21,144 nt of DNA from a virus, in the IMG/VR virus record IMGVR_UViG_3300017989_000502, positions 1-21,144 of that record. The stretch is one strand, 5' to 3'. Position 1 is the first letter of the stretch. Every line of letters starts with the position of its first letter. Positions 1 to 6,573 of the stretch are shown here, piece by piece. The translations under genes were made by a program, and so were the position numbers. Under the pieces are notes generated by a model that was not told the DNA's origin, made no database searches, and worked only from the letters and a program-made list of their open reading frames with translations.

Positions 1-117
1 AACGTTAATAGATGACATATCGTTTGATTCTGAAGAGAAAGAGGACATTTCTCGCCTTAGGCGCTTGTTACTTGGGTTCACAGACACTGCATCCCGGGAA
101 TACACACCGGAAATTGA
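1..117 (+). pseudogene. Frameshifted upstream part of the methyltransferase
   Basis: No single frame carries the methylase through this stretch. Frame 2 gives LIDDISFDSEE from about base 5, which resembles the acidic stretch that follows the catalytic motif in these methylases. Frame 3 gives FLALGACYLGSQTLHPGN and then LLSGAGTG, like the LxPGG...YVAS segment of the fold. Frame 1 takes over from about base 145 with LEFGQAFVVVGW. Two single-base shifts, near 45 and near 145, would join these into one protein. This may be real decay or sequence error near a contig end. The alignment is by eye and from memory of the family. Confidence 0.45.
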
Positions 118-573
118 AACTGCTTTCAGGTGCTGGAACTGGAGTTTGGGCAAGCATTTGTTGTTGTTGGGTGGCGACTCCACGAAACGCTGGTGTGGGT
201 CAAGGACTCTATGGTCCTTGGGCATTCTGATTACCATTACAAACACGAGCCCATTCTGTATGGTTGGAAGGGCAAGAACCGAAGTTGGTATGCCGGTCGT
301 GATCAGGTATCAGTGTTTGAGGTCCCGCGGCCGAAGCGGAGCGCCGAGCACCCAACCATGAAACCGACCGAACTAGTACAGGCGCAGTTGCAGAATAGCA
401 CAAAGCGCGAGGATATTGTATATGACCCCTTCCTCGGCTCCGGCACCACCCTCATCGCCTGCGACAACCTCAACCGCCGCTGCCGTGCCGTGGAGATTTC
501 GCCGGGGTACGTGGCGGTGGCGCTACAGCGATGGGCAGACCTGACCGGCCGGGACCCGGAGCGGGTCAGTTAG
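118..573 (+). CDS. DNA methyltransferase, C-terminal part (N4/N6, beta-class layout)
   Basis: The product would transfer a methyl group from S-adenosylmethionine to adenine N6 or cytosine N4 in DNA, probably protecting phage DNA from host restriction. Visible in order are LHETLVWVKDS and SDYHYKHEPILYGW, then HPTMKP, then the SAM-binding motif I DPFLGSGTT, and an ending like ISPGYVAVALQRW. This order, with motif I near the C-terminus, fits the beta class; the catalytic DPPY-type motif is missing because it would lie upstream. The frame is open only from base 118, and a GTG at 130 is the first possible start, but homology appears to continue upstream in other frames. It stops 16 bases before the small terminase gene, a common place for phage methylases. 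Assignment to the family is firm; target base and specificity cannot be read. Confidence 0.85.
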   Translation, partial: NCFQVLELEFGQAFVVVGWRLHETLVWVKDSMVLGHSDYHYKHEPILYGWKGKNRSWYAGRDQVSVFEVPRPKRSAEHPTMKPTELVQAQLQNSTKREDIVYDPFLGSGTTLIACDNLNRRCRAVEISPGYVAVALQRWADLTGRDPERVS

Positions 574-589
574 TACTTGGGCTGGTACG

Positions 590-1135
590 ATGCCTGGAAA
601 CACCGGGAAACGGCGATCGGCGTCCCAATTGTCGCGGGACCGGCGAGCAATCGCCGAATATTACCTCAAAGGCTGGCTTCAATCCGCCATTGCGGCGGAA
701 TTGGGTATTTCCCAGCAGACGGTTTCAAATGATCTTCGGGCGCTCCAGGTCCAATGGGAGAAATCCGCGCTCCGTGATTTCGACACAATGCGGGGCGAGG
801 AATTGGCAAAGATCGACAACCTGGAGCGGGAATATTGGGCGGGTTGGTTGCGGTCAGGCAAGAACGAAGAGACGCTGGTCAAGAAAGCCAAAGATGGGAA
901 AGGGACCGAGGCAATTAAAACCTCGAAGGGCCAGGCGGGTGACCCGCGCTTTTTGGCCGGTATTGAGCGGTGCATCGAGCGTCGTTGCAAACTACTCGGC
1001 ATTGACGCGCCCGCACAACACGAGCACCGTGTCCGGTTTGGTGTAGCGGAATGGCGCGAAGAACGCGCGGCCCGATTGGCGGCAATCGAAAACGATGACC
1101 TTATGGAAAACGGAGAAAGCGCTCTGGGCGGCTGA
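590..1135 (+). CDS. terS: Terminase small subunit-like HTH protein
   Basis: Probable small terminase: it binds phage DNA at the packaging start and hands it to the large subunit. The 181-residue product carries a helix-turn-helix at about residues 24-52, reading QSAIAAELGISQQTVSNDL. A charged helical middle (RDFDTMRGEELAKIDNLE) follows, and then a conserved-looking GDPRFLAGIERCIERRCKLLGI segment near residues 122-144. This layout is typical of small terminases found directly before the large subunit, as here, where the two genes overlap by 41 bases. No strong ribosome-binding site precedes the ATG at 590. The alternative is a plain DNA-binding regulator, but position and length favour TerS. 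Confidence 0.75.
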   Translation: MPGNTGKRRSASQLSRDRRAIAEYYLKGWLQSAIAAELGISQQTVSNDLRALQVQWEKSALRDFDTMRGEELAKIDNLEREYWAGWLRSGKNEETLVKKAKDGKGTEAIKTSKGQAGDPRFLAGIERCIERRCKLLGIDAPAQHEHRVRFGVAEWREERAARLAAIENDDLMENGESALGG

Positions 1136-2564
1136 GTTCATTGATCTCCCGGAAGCGGCCGCCGCGTCAGACGCGCGGTGGGAGCCGTTCCAGATTGGTT
1201 ACCTCAACAATCCTTCACGTTTTGCGATCGACGTTAAAGCGCGTCAGATTGCCTGGTCGTTTACGGCCGCTGTTGACGCGGTGACGGACGGGGTGCTCAA
1301 CCCGGACACCGCGCACATTTTTACTTCGATCAATCTTTCCGAAGCTAAAGAGAAAATCCGATACACGGCCGCCATCGTCAGGGCAATTGACTGGCGGGTG
1401 CGACCGGACATTATACGGCAGTCGTCAACCGAGATTGAATTCCTGAATGGGTCCCGTTTCATTTCTCACCCATGCCGGCCGCCCCGTGGGAAACCACGCG
1501 CGAGAATCTACCTTGACGAAATGGCCCATTATAAGGACGGGTTGGACCGCGAGATTTACACGGCCGCGCTCCCGGCGACAACCAAGGGGGATGGATATGT
1601 CAGAATCGGGTCGTCACCGCTGGGGGCGAAAGGGCTATTTTGGGAAATTGCAACCGAATCTATGCGGGCATGGCCCGGGTATGTCCGGCGCTTTATCCCA
1701 TGGTGGAACGTCCGGGCGTTGTGCGTTGATGTCAAGATGGCCCGGATGGTTGAGCCCCGTATGTCCACCAGCGAGCGTGTCCATACATTCGGCACTAGGG
1801 CGCTCCGGGAGATTTTCGAGAACATGTTCCTCGAGGATTTCCAGCAGGAGTATGAATGTGCCTGGGTTGACGAGGCGACGGCGTGGATTACATGGGAAAC
1901 GATAAAGAAGAACCAGGACGCCGATCTCATTTGGTACCATGCAACAACGGTTGACGAGGCGCTGGCGCTGATCCCGGTCATTATTGACGACATTCAAACC
2001 GGCCGGCTCGAATCGTCATTCTTGGCTGGGCTAGACATTGGCCGCAAACGGGACCTGACCGAATTCATGATGCTGGGCAACACAACCACCGGTAGATTTC
2101 CGCTCCGTTTTAGTGTATCATTAGACCGTGTGGAGTATGACGACCAGGAGCGGTGTTTTGTTGAATTGCTCAATCGGTTGCCAATCGCAAATTGTCTGAT
2201 TGACGAGAGCGGAATTGGGGCACAATTGGCGGAGAACATTGCCAACAAAACCGGGAAGGCAGAGGGCGTGACGTTTACAAATGCCAATAAAGAACTTTGG
2301 GCGGTCGAAGCGCGAATCCAGGCACAGCGTGGGAGAACCCCGCTACCAGTCGATCGGGATATCGCATATCAAATTCACTCAATCAAAAAGACAACGACGG
2401 CCGCAAAAAACAACGTGTTCGACACAGAGCGAAACGAGAAGCACCATGCTGACAAGTTTTGGGCGTGGGCGTTGGGCGTTTGGGCTGGAAGCGGAAGCGG
2501 TGCAACATGGGGGGACCTGGAAAATCTAGGGACCGTGAGCGGTTATGAATCGAGGTGGGCATAA
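1095..2564 (+). CDS. terL: Terminase large subunit (ATPase-nuclease, Mu gp28-like)
   Basis: Packaging motor: the N-terminal ATPase drives DNA into the prohead and the C-terminal RNase H-like nuclease cuts the concatemer. In 489 residues the expected parts are present. A Walker A-like KARQIAWS lies at 48-55 and Walker B RARIYLDE at 135-142 (D141, E142). A coupling motif YVRIGSSPLG is at 168-177. Nuclease acids are seen in GLDIG (D314), CLIDESG (D370) and HHADKFWAW (D453). The P-loop is unusual: where most ATPases have GK and Mu-type proteins have RQxG, this reads RQIAW. It overlaps the small terminase by 41 bases and its stop shares one base with the portal ATG, so the three genes are probably translationally coupled. 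Assignment is secure. Confidence 0.93.
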   Translation: MTLWKTEKALWAAEFIDLPEAAAASDARWEPFQIGYLNNPSRFAIDVKARQIAWSFTAAVDAVTDGVLNPDTAHIFTSINLSEAKEKIRYTAAIVRAIDWRVRPDIIRQSSTEIEFLNGSRFISHPCRPPRGKPRARIYLDEMAHYKDGLDREIYTAALPATTKGDGYVRIGSSPLGAKGLFWEIATESMRAWPGYVRRFIPWWNVRALCVDVKMARMVEPRMSTSERVHTFGTRALREIFENMFLEDFQQEYECAWVDEATAWITWETIKKNQDADLIWYHATTVDEALALIPVIIDDIQTGRLESSFLAGLDIGRKRDLTEFMMLGNTTTGRFPLRFSVSLDRVEYDDQERCFVELLNRLPIANCLIDESGIGAQLAENIANKTGKAEGVTFTNANKELWAVEARIQAQRGRTPLPVDRDIAYQIHSIKKTTTAAKNNVFDTERNEKHHADKFWAWALGVWAGSGSGATWGDLENLGTVSGYESRWA

Positions 2565-4054
2565 TGAAGTTTGGTGAAACGGGAACACAGGGGCTCGAGG
2601 AATACGATGGGTTCATTTCTGAGGCATATAACACCAAGTTGTTTTGGCCGGGGTGTTACGACGATTACAACCGGATTCGAAGGAGCGATCCAGAAATAAC
2701 GCTTGCCCGCCAGGGATTTATCACCATGGCCCGCCAAGTGACTTTGGACGTTGAACTCCACGACGATGCGAACGACGCTGAGCGGAAATACCAGGATTTC
2801 TTGCGCGAGGTCCTGGACGACATCGACGGCGGCCCGGGTGAATTGCTCGAAGCCGCCGTGTCATATGTGCCGTTCTTGGGTTGGGCATGGTGGAACGCGG
2901 TTCCTGGATTACGCCGCGCAGAATGGCGGCCGCCAGGCGGTGACGATTGGCGCTCAAAATATAATGACAACCGGATCGGCATTCGGCGCTTTGGTTGGCG
3001 TGATCATTCCAGCTTCCATAAATGGGATATGGACAAGCGCGGCCGTGTGCGTGGTTTGGTTCAGATTGACGGGGACCGGAAAAAGACAACCATTCCCGCC
3101 CGGGAGAGCCTTCACTTGACTTTCGGGGACCCGTACAACCCCGAGGGCATGGCGTTACTTGAAGCCATTTGGCGGCTGGAGCGGATCAAATATGGACTGG
3201 AGATTATCCAGGGCATCGGGTACGAACACGCCGCGGGGCATCTGTCGGTCACGGCCGACCGCAAACTTGGTGACGGCGACGAAACCGCGATTGCCCGCGC
3301 GGCCCGAAACATCCTCACGGCTCAGGAAGGGAATTATGCAACATGGCCGGCCGGTTTCACGGGCGAGGTAAAAGACATTCCATTTGCGGCTGGCGCGTCA
3401 ATTCTTGAGGCGATCCGGTATTATGGGATTCTCAAACTCCAGGTATTTTTTATGCAATTTATCTCGGTCGCAACAACGGCCGGGACGGGGGCATATTCGG
3501 CCCACAGCGACAGCCGTGAAGCGGGAATCGATGCGTTCAACGGAATGATGAAGGGATTTGCAAAACAAATTGAGAACCAAATCGGCGGGCGAATTTGGGA
3601 ATGGAACAAGGGCGCATTTCCCGGGGTTGTGAACCGGCCGCGCATTGTCGTTACAGCGGTTGAGAAAACAATACCGCTAGAGACGCTTGGCGCGTTCATG
3701 CAGGCAATTTCCGCGATCGTACCGCTCGACGATGACGACTTGATAGCCGTGCGGCGGAAGTCTCAATTCCTACCAGAAACGTTGGCCGACGATGGAGCAC
3801 CGAAACCAGAGCCTGACTCGGACCCGGACCCGGCCGGTGACGACCCGGACGATGATCCGCTTGGCGAATTCGCCTCGCGGCCAGTCGTTCTTGGACCAGA
3901 CGAACATCCGACAAATGTAACATTTGACGCCGCCATAACACCGGAGGACATCGAGGGCGCCTTTCGCCGGTTTGGGTCGTGGGCGAAAGAAGAGGACCCG
4001 CTTCTGTGGGGGCTGTTGAACGCCAAGATTGAGAAGGGCGATGCGACTGATTGA
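2564..4054 (+). CDS. Portal protein (DUF935 / Mu gp29 type)
   Basis: Forms the dodecameric ring at one capsid vertex through which DNA enters and leaves. The 496-residue length and position after the large terminase fit the Mu gp29/DUF935 portal group. Family-like segments include an early SDPEITLARQ (41-50) and VSYVPFLGWAWW (99-110), a central GDPYNPEGMALLEAIWRLER, and a long helical EAGIDAFNGMMKGFAKQIEN that would line the channel. The C-terminus near residues 410-436 is a low-complexity Asp/Pro-rich stretch. I chose ATG 2564 over GTG 2555 because GAGGTG at 2552-2557 lies 6 bases ahead of the ATG and the ATG overlaps the terminase stop by one base (TAATG). Confidence 0.85.
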   Translation: MKFGETGTQGLEEYDGFISEAYNTKLFWPGCYDDYNRIRRSDPEITLARQGFITMARQVTLDVELHDDANDAERKYQDFLREVLDDIDGGPGELLEAAVSYVPFLGWAWWNAVPGLRRAEWRPPGGDDWRSKYNDNRIGIRRFGWRDHSSFHKWDMDKRGRVRGLVQIDGDRKKTTIPARESLHLTFGDPYNPEGMALLEAIWRLERIKYGLEIIQGIGYEHAAGHLSVTADRKLGDGDETAIARAARNILTAQEGNYATWPAGFTGEVKDIPFAAGASILEAIRYYGILKLQVFFMQFISVATTAGTGAYSAHSDSREAGIDAFNGMMKGFAKQIENQIGGRIWEWNKGAFPGVVNRPRIVVTAVEKTIPLETLGAFMQAISAIVPLDDDDLIAVRRKSQFLPETLADDGAPKPEPDSDPDPAGDDPDDDPLGEFASRPVVLGPDEHPTNVTFDAAITPEDIEGAFRRFGSWAKEEDPLLWGLLNAKIEKGDATD

Positions 4055-4706
4055 CACAATGCGGGCATTTGTGCTCGAATTGGCCGAAACCGGCTCGAAG
4101 GGATATCGCTGGCTAGTAACGGCCGCGCGGTATCAGGATATCGCTACCGGCCGGTTTGTGGCTGAAAAGACGGTTCTTCGACGTGTTGATAAAATGAATG
4201 ACGAGAAAGTTGTCTCGGTGAAAATCGGTGCAATAACCGATCGTTTCATAAAGGACAAGGGTTATAAAATCCAGAACTGGCAAGAGGACATGAAGCGTCA
4301 GTTGAAGGATGCATTCATCATAAACGCCACCATTGGCCGGGGCGGCAAGAACGCAATGACGCCCCAGGACTGGGGGCGCGTTGGCGGCCGGCTGGCTTAC
4401 GAATACGGCCGGTTAAATAACTTTGCGGCCCAAATCGCCAAGGGTGAGTACTCGCCCGAATACATCAAGAATCGGGCGTCATTATACGCGGGCGGGCCGC
4501 GTACCGCTTACTTTGATGCGTTGACGCGGGCCAAGGCAGGCGCTGGCATGTCCGAGGAGCGGCGCATATTGGAGCCGGGTGCGGACCATTGCGGGGACTG
4601 CCCGGATTTAGCCGCAATGGGCTGGCAACCAATCGGGACCCTGCCAGAGCCGGGAGTTGGTACGGAATGCGGGCATCGCTGCCGGTGCTCGAAGGAATAT
4701 CGGTGA
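4041..4706 (+). CDS. Minor head / head morphogenesis protein with cysteine-rich C-terminus
   Basis: Likely a minor capsid component sitting next to the portal, in the place of Mu gp30/SPP1 gp7 relatives. The 221-residue product has RYQDIATGRFV near residues 30-40, a segment recurrent in phage head proteins, a helical middle, and a C-terminus with HCGDCPDLAAMGW followed by LPEPGVGTECGHRCRC. C184, C187, C210, H212, C214 and C216 look able to bind zinc, as suggested for the CPxC...CRC end of the gp7-like family. It is shorter than full gp7 proteins, so it may be only the C-terminal type. ATG 4041 overlaps the portal by 14 bases and follows AAGGG; a TTG at 4029 and ATG at 4059 are alternatives. 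Confidence 0.7.
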   Translation: MRLIDTMRAFVLELAETGSKGYRWLVTAARYQDIATGRFVAEKTVLRRVDKMNDEKVVSVKIGAITDRFIKDKGYKIQNWQEDMKRQLKDAFIINATIGRGGKNAMTPQDWGRVGGRLAYEYGRLNNFAAQIAKGEYSPEYIKNRASLYAGGPRTAYFDALTRAKAGAGMSEERRILEPGADHCGDCPDLAAMGWQPIGTLPEPGVGTECGHRCRCSKEYR

Positions 4707-4936
4707 CAGACATTTCCAACGCGGCCCAGTCGCTGGGTAGAACGCTCGACCGTCTCCCGCGCGGATGGCGGTATATGATCGCGGTTGACCGGCCGGCGAG
4801 CGGTACAATGCGGGCCGAGATTATTCAAAAAGAGGAGATTGATGGGAGAGCTAATAATAACCAAGACGACGAAGAGCGACATGACCTGGGGCAAATTTCG
4901 GAAGTTACCGATCGTTGTCCGTGCGATCAGGTTTGA
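4703..4936 (+). CDS. Small hypothetical protein overlapping both neighbours
   Basis: No family recognised. A GTG start at 4703 overlaps the upstream stop as GTGA and has GAAGGA at 4691-4696 six bases ahead, a good coupled start. The 77-residue product begins with a helical ISNAAQSLGRTLDRLPRGWR stretch, then a beta-like YMIAVDRPASGTMRAEI, and ends in a very polar tail (RANNNQDDEERHD) with two late cysteines. That tail is encoded in the 95 bases that also encode the start of the next gene, which probably explains its odd composition. The N-terminal part looks like a real folded protein. Function is unknown; membership in the late operon suggests a virion or assembly accessory. Confidence 0.55.
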   Translation: MTDISNAAQSLGRTLDRLPRGWRYMIAVDRPASGTMRAEIIQKEEIDGRANNNQDDEERHDLGQISEVTDRCPCDQV

Positions 4937-5078
4937 AGTCCCGTTCCGTGTTGAAACGCGCGAAGGCTGGATGCGTGGCAATGCGGGCGATTGGCTAATA
5001 GAGGGCGTGGCTGGCGAGTTGTATCCATGCGCTCATGATATTTTCATTCGAACATATGGACCAGTTGATGAAAGCTAA
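4842..5078 (+). CDS. Small conserved phage protein (GDWLIxGVxGExYPC family)
   Basis: A 78-residue protein with FRKLPIVVRAIRF early on, REGWMRGNAGDWLIEGVAGE in the middle and YPCAHDIFIRTYGPV at the end. This combination is a familiar small phage protein of unknown function, found in many siphophage and prophage genomes, often with the core PGDWI...GExYPC...IFxxTY. The fold is probably a compact beta barrel; no enzyme motif is visible. ATG 4842 is preferred because AGAGGAG at 4831-4837 lies four bases ahead; an upstream ATG at 4785 in the same frame lacks this. It lies among head genes, and its role is not established. Confidence 0.75.
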   Translation: MGELIITKTTKSDMTWGKFRKLPIVVRAIRFEVPFRVETREGWMRGNAGDWLIEGVAGELYPCAHDIFIRTYGPVDES

Positions 5079-5367
5079 ACGGCGCAAATTGCAACGGGAT
5101 CACGTTTGGGGGATCGACCGGTACACGGCGAGCCCAGCATTCGGGGATTTGACGGTACCAGTGATATTCCTCTGGTCGAACCCGGAAGGACAACAGAGCC
5201 CAGCGACCATGACGGGGGCGCTGAATCATGGAACGGAGATAATTGTCAAACGCCATAGGGCGATTGACGGCGAGCCGTGGTACCGCGTCGAAAACGGGGC
5301 GTTGGGTCAGAGCGGCTGGTGTTCCGGGAAATTGCTCAAAAAGCGCGGTGAGAAGTTATTCGGTTGA
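5068..5367 (+). CDS. Small SH3-like domain protein
   Basis: The 99-residue product has a basic N-terminus (MKAKRRKLQRDHVW) and ends with an SH3b-like pattern: HGTEIIVKRHRAIDGEPWYRV followed by GQSGWCSGKLLKKRG. The spacing of GT..IV, the dG..WYrV strand and the GxxGW..g.LL end is typical of bacterial SH3 domains, which bind cell-wall peptides or other proteins. There is no catalytic domain and no signal peptide, so it is not an endolysin by itself. It overlaps the preceding gene by 11 bases; ATG 5068 has GGA seven bases ahead, and ATG 5035 is possible but less likely. Its TGA stop lies inside the -35 element of the promoter described next. Confidence 0.6.
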   Translation: MKAKRRKLQRDHVWGIDRYTASPAFGDLTVPVIFLWSNPEGQQSPATMTGALNHGTEIIVKRHRAIDGEPWYRVENGALGQSGWCSGKLLKKRGEKLFG

Positions 5368-5392
5368 CACGAGTAGAAATGTGCTGTAAACT
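5364..5392 (+). promoter_or_regulatory. Sigma70-type promoter for the head maturation/capsid genes
   Basis: TTGACA at 5364-5369 matches the -35 consensus exactly. A 17-base spacer leads to TAAACT at 5387-5392, matching four of six bases of the -10 consensus. Transcription would start near 5399. It lies in the largest gap of the head region, just before the protease, decoration and capsid genes, which are needed in large amounts. This is a sequence match only. Confidence 0.6.
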
Positions 5393-5406
5393 AATCCTTG
5401 TCTGAC

Positions 5407-5425
5407 GTTTTTGTCTCGACAAAAC
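5407..5425 (+). promoter_or_regulatory. Leader hairpin 1
   Basis: TTTTGTC at 5409-5415 is followed after two bases by GACAAAA at 5418-5424, giving a short A/T-rich stem (a four-base CTCG loop is the realistic form). It lies just after the predicted transcription start and so would be at the 5' end of the protease-capsid mRNA, where it may stabilise the transcript. It could also be an operator palindrome. Confidence 0.35.
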
Positions 5426-5441
5426 TGGACGTTCGATCTCG

Positions 5442-5488
5442 CACAAAGCTGGCCGAACCCGTGATGGGTTCGGCCGTTTGTGTGTTTT
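5442..5488 (+). terminator. Leader hairpin 2, terminator or attenuator-like
   Basis: GGCCGAACCC (5451-5460) and GGGTTCGGCC (5466-5475) form a perfect 10-bp stem around the loop GTGAT. The stem extends by CACAAA (5442-5447) pairing with TTTGTG (5477-5482) across a small internal loop. A T-rich run GTGTTTT follows to 5488. The SD of the protease gene comes directly after, so the hairpin may end upstream transcription, attenuate the promoter at 5364, or protect the mRNA 5' end. Confidence 0.6.
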
Positions 5489-5498
5489 AGGGGTAGTT

Positions 5499-6572
5499 AT
5501 GGAATCAAGGATTCTGTTGGTTGAATTGAGCGGGGACGGTAGACCATTTGATGGGCTCACAACGTCCGCCCGCAGGGGGTCCCCATTCGTTGACATGTTC
5601 GGGCGGGAAATCGAAATTTCGCTCGACGATTTGCGCGAAATGGAAAGCAACACCAGGGCCGTCATTGAATCGACGGCGACCGAATCCGGCGAGATTGTTG
5701 GCCTACCCATTGACGTGCGGGATCACGATAAGGGGGACGGCGCTGGTTGGATTGTTGGCGTTGAGCTGGCCGACGACGTGCTCCGGTTCATTCCCAAATG
5801 GACCGAGATTGGTCGTGAATTGATCGAGAAGGGTATTCGTAGATTATTCAGCGCTACGGTTGACATGACCAGAAAGGTCGTCATCGGTGGAACGCTGACG
5901 AATTGGCCGGCTGTGCGGTCCGCCGATGGGCGGTTATTGTTGCGGCCGATTGAATTATGCAACCTCAACCCGGTTGCACCAAAGCAGGAGGGAAAACGGA
6001 TGGGTGAGCAAGTGAACTTCGCCGATCTGCCAAAAGCGGACCAGGCACGGTTGCGGTATGAAGCCGGTCAAACGGTCCGCGCTGAGTTTGGTTTGACGCC
6101 AAAGGGCGACCCGGGCGGGTCAGACTTTGCGGCCGAATTGGTGGCGGAAATGCGGCAAAAAGCACGGGATGACGCACGGGCGGAAATGCAAGCCGAAATG
6201 GCGGCCCAAAAACGCGCGGGTGAAATCTCGGAGTTCTGTAATCGGATTACTGGTGGAACCGACGAGACGCCCCACGGTTTGTCCATTGAAGCGGATCGGT
6301 TGGAAAAGATTCTCACCGCGGTACCAGATGCGGAACGAGCAGAACTCCAAACCGTTCTCGGTGAAATCGTCGAGAGCGGGGTTGTCAATTTCCAGGAAGA
6401 GGGACATGCCCAGCATATGGGCGGCAAGAGCGACCTTCCCGAATGGGCTGAATTGTCGATCCGCAAATTTGTTGCCAAGGGCAACAAGGTTGAGGACTGG
6501 TTCCAAATCAACCCCGATCTAATTGGAAGCGCTGACGATTACGATTTGAGCGCTTTTGTGAAGGAGGAATAA
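5499..6572 (+). CDS. Mu I-like head maturation protease with C-terminal scaffold
   Basis: Serine-type prohead protease that removes the scaffold during capsid maturation. In 357 residues the N-terminal half (about 1-150) holds the Mu-I family pattern: SPFVDMFGREIEI, GEIVGLPID followed by DHDKGDGAGWI, WTEIGRELIEKGIRRLFSAT, and GGTLTNWPAVR. H76 (or a nearby His/Asp) and S118 are the best catalytic candidates. From about residue 168 the protein is helical and charged, with a coiled-coil-like stretch at 209-246, typical of a scaffold. ATG 5499 has AGGGG five bases ahead. An in-frame start at 6000 with an excellent SD suggests that the scaffold is also made alone. The next gene begins one base after the stop. 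Confidence 0.85.
   Translation: MESRILLVELSGDGRPFDGLTTSARRGSPFVDMFGREIEISLDDLREMESNTRAVIESTATESGEIVGLPIDVRDHDKGDGAGWIVGVELADDVLRFIPKWTEIGRELIEKGIRRLFSATVDMTRKVVIGGTLTNWPAVRSADGRLLLRPIELCNLNPVAPKQEGKRMGEQVNFADLPKADQARLRYEAGQTVRAEFGLTPKGDPGGSDFAAELVAEMRQKARDDARAEMQAEMAAQKRAGEISEFCNRITGGTDETPHGLSIEADRLEKILTAVPDAERAELQTVLGEIVESGVVNFQEEGHAQHMGGKSDLPEWAELSIRKFVAKGNKVEDWFQINPDLIGSADDYDLSAFVKEE
5986..5992 (+). promoter_or_regulatory. Internal ribosome-binding site for the nested scaffold
   Basis: AGGAGGG lies seven bases ahead of the in-frame ATG at 6000, inside the protease coding region. It is among the best SD sequences in the window, which supports use of the internal start. Confidence 0.65.
6000..6572 (+). 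CDS. Nested scaffold protein (internal in-frame start)
   Basis: ATG 6000 is in the protease frame and has a near-perfect SD, AGGAGGG at 5986-5992, seven bases ahead. This is stronger than the SD of the full-length protease. The 190-residue product would hold only the scaffold part: FADLPKADQARLRYEAGQTV, a long helix with ARDDARAEMQAEMAAQKRAG, and an acidic C-terminus ending in FVKEE. The arrangement matches phage Mu gpI/gpZ and lambda C/Nu3, where an internal start supplies excess scaffold over protease. The SD and frame are seen directly; the separate product is inferred. Confidence 0.65.
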   Translation: MGEQVNFADLPKADQARLRYEAGQTVRAEFGLTPKGDPGGSDFAAELVAEMRQKARDDARAEMQAEMAAQKRAGEISEFCNRITGGTDETPHGLSIEADRLEKILTAVPDAERAELQTVLGEIVESGVVNFQEEGHAQHMGGKSDLPEWAELSIRKFVAKGNKVEDWFQINPDLIGSADDYDLSAFVKEE

Positions 6573-6573
6573 A

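Noticed and set aside
531-1046. 171-codon + strand frame overlapping the small terminase
   Set aside because: Arg/Ser/Pro-rich shadow of the small terminase frame; it lacks the HTH and any ribosome-binding site.
2555-2563. GTG start three codons upstream for the portal
   Set aside because: The GTG lies inside the SD sequence itself (GAGGTG), while ATG 2564 has correct spacing and stop overlap.
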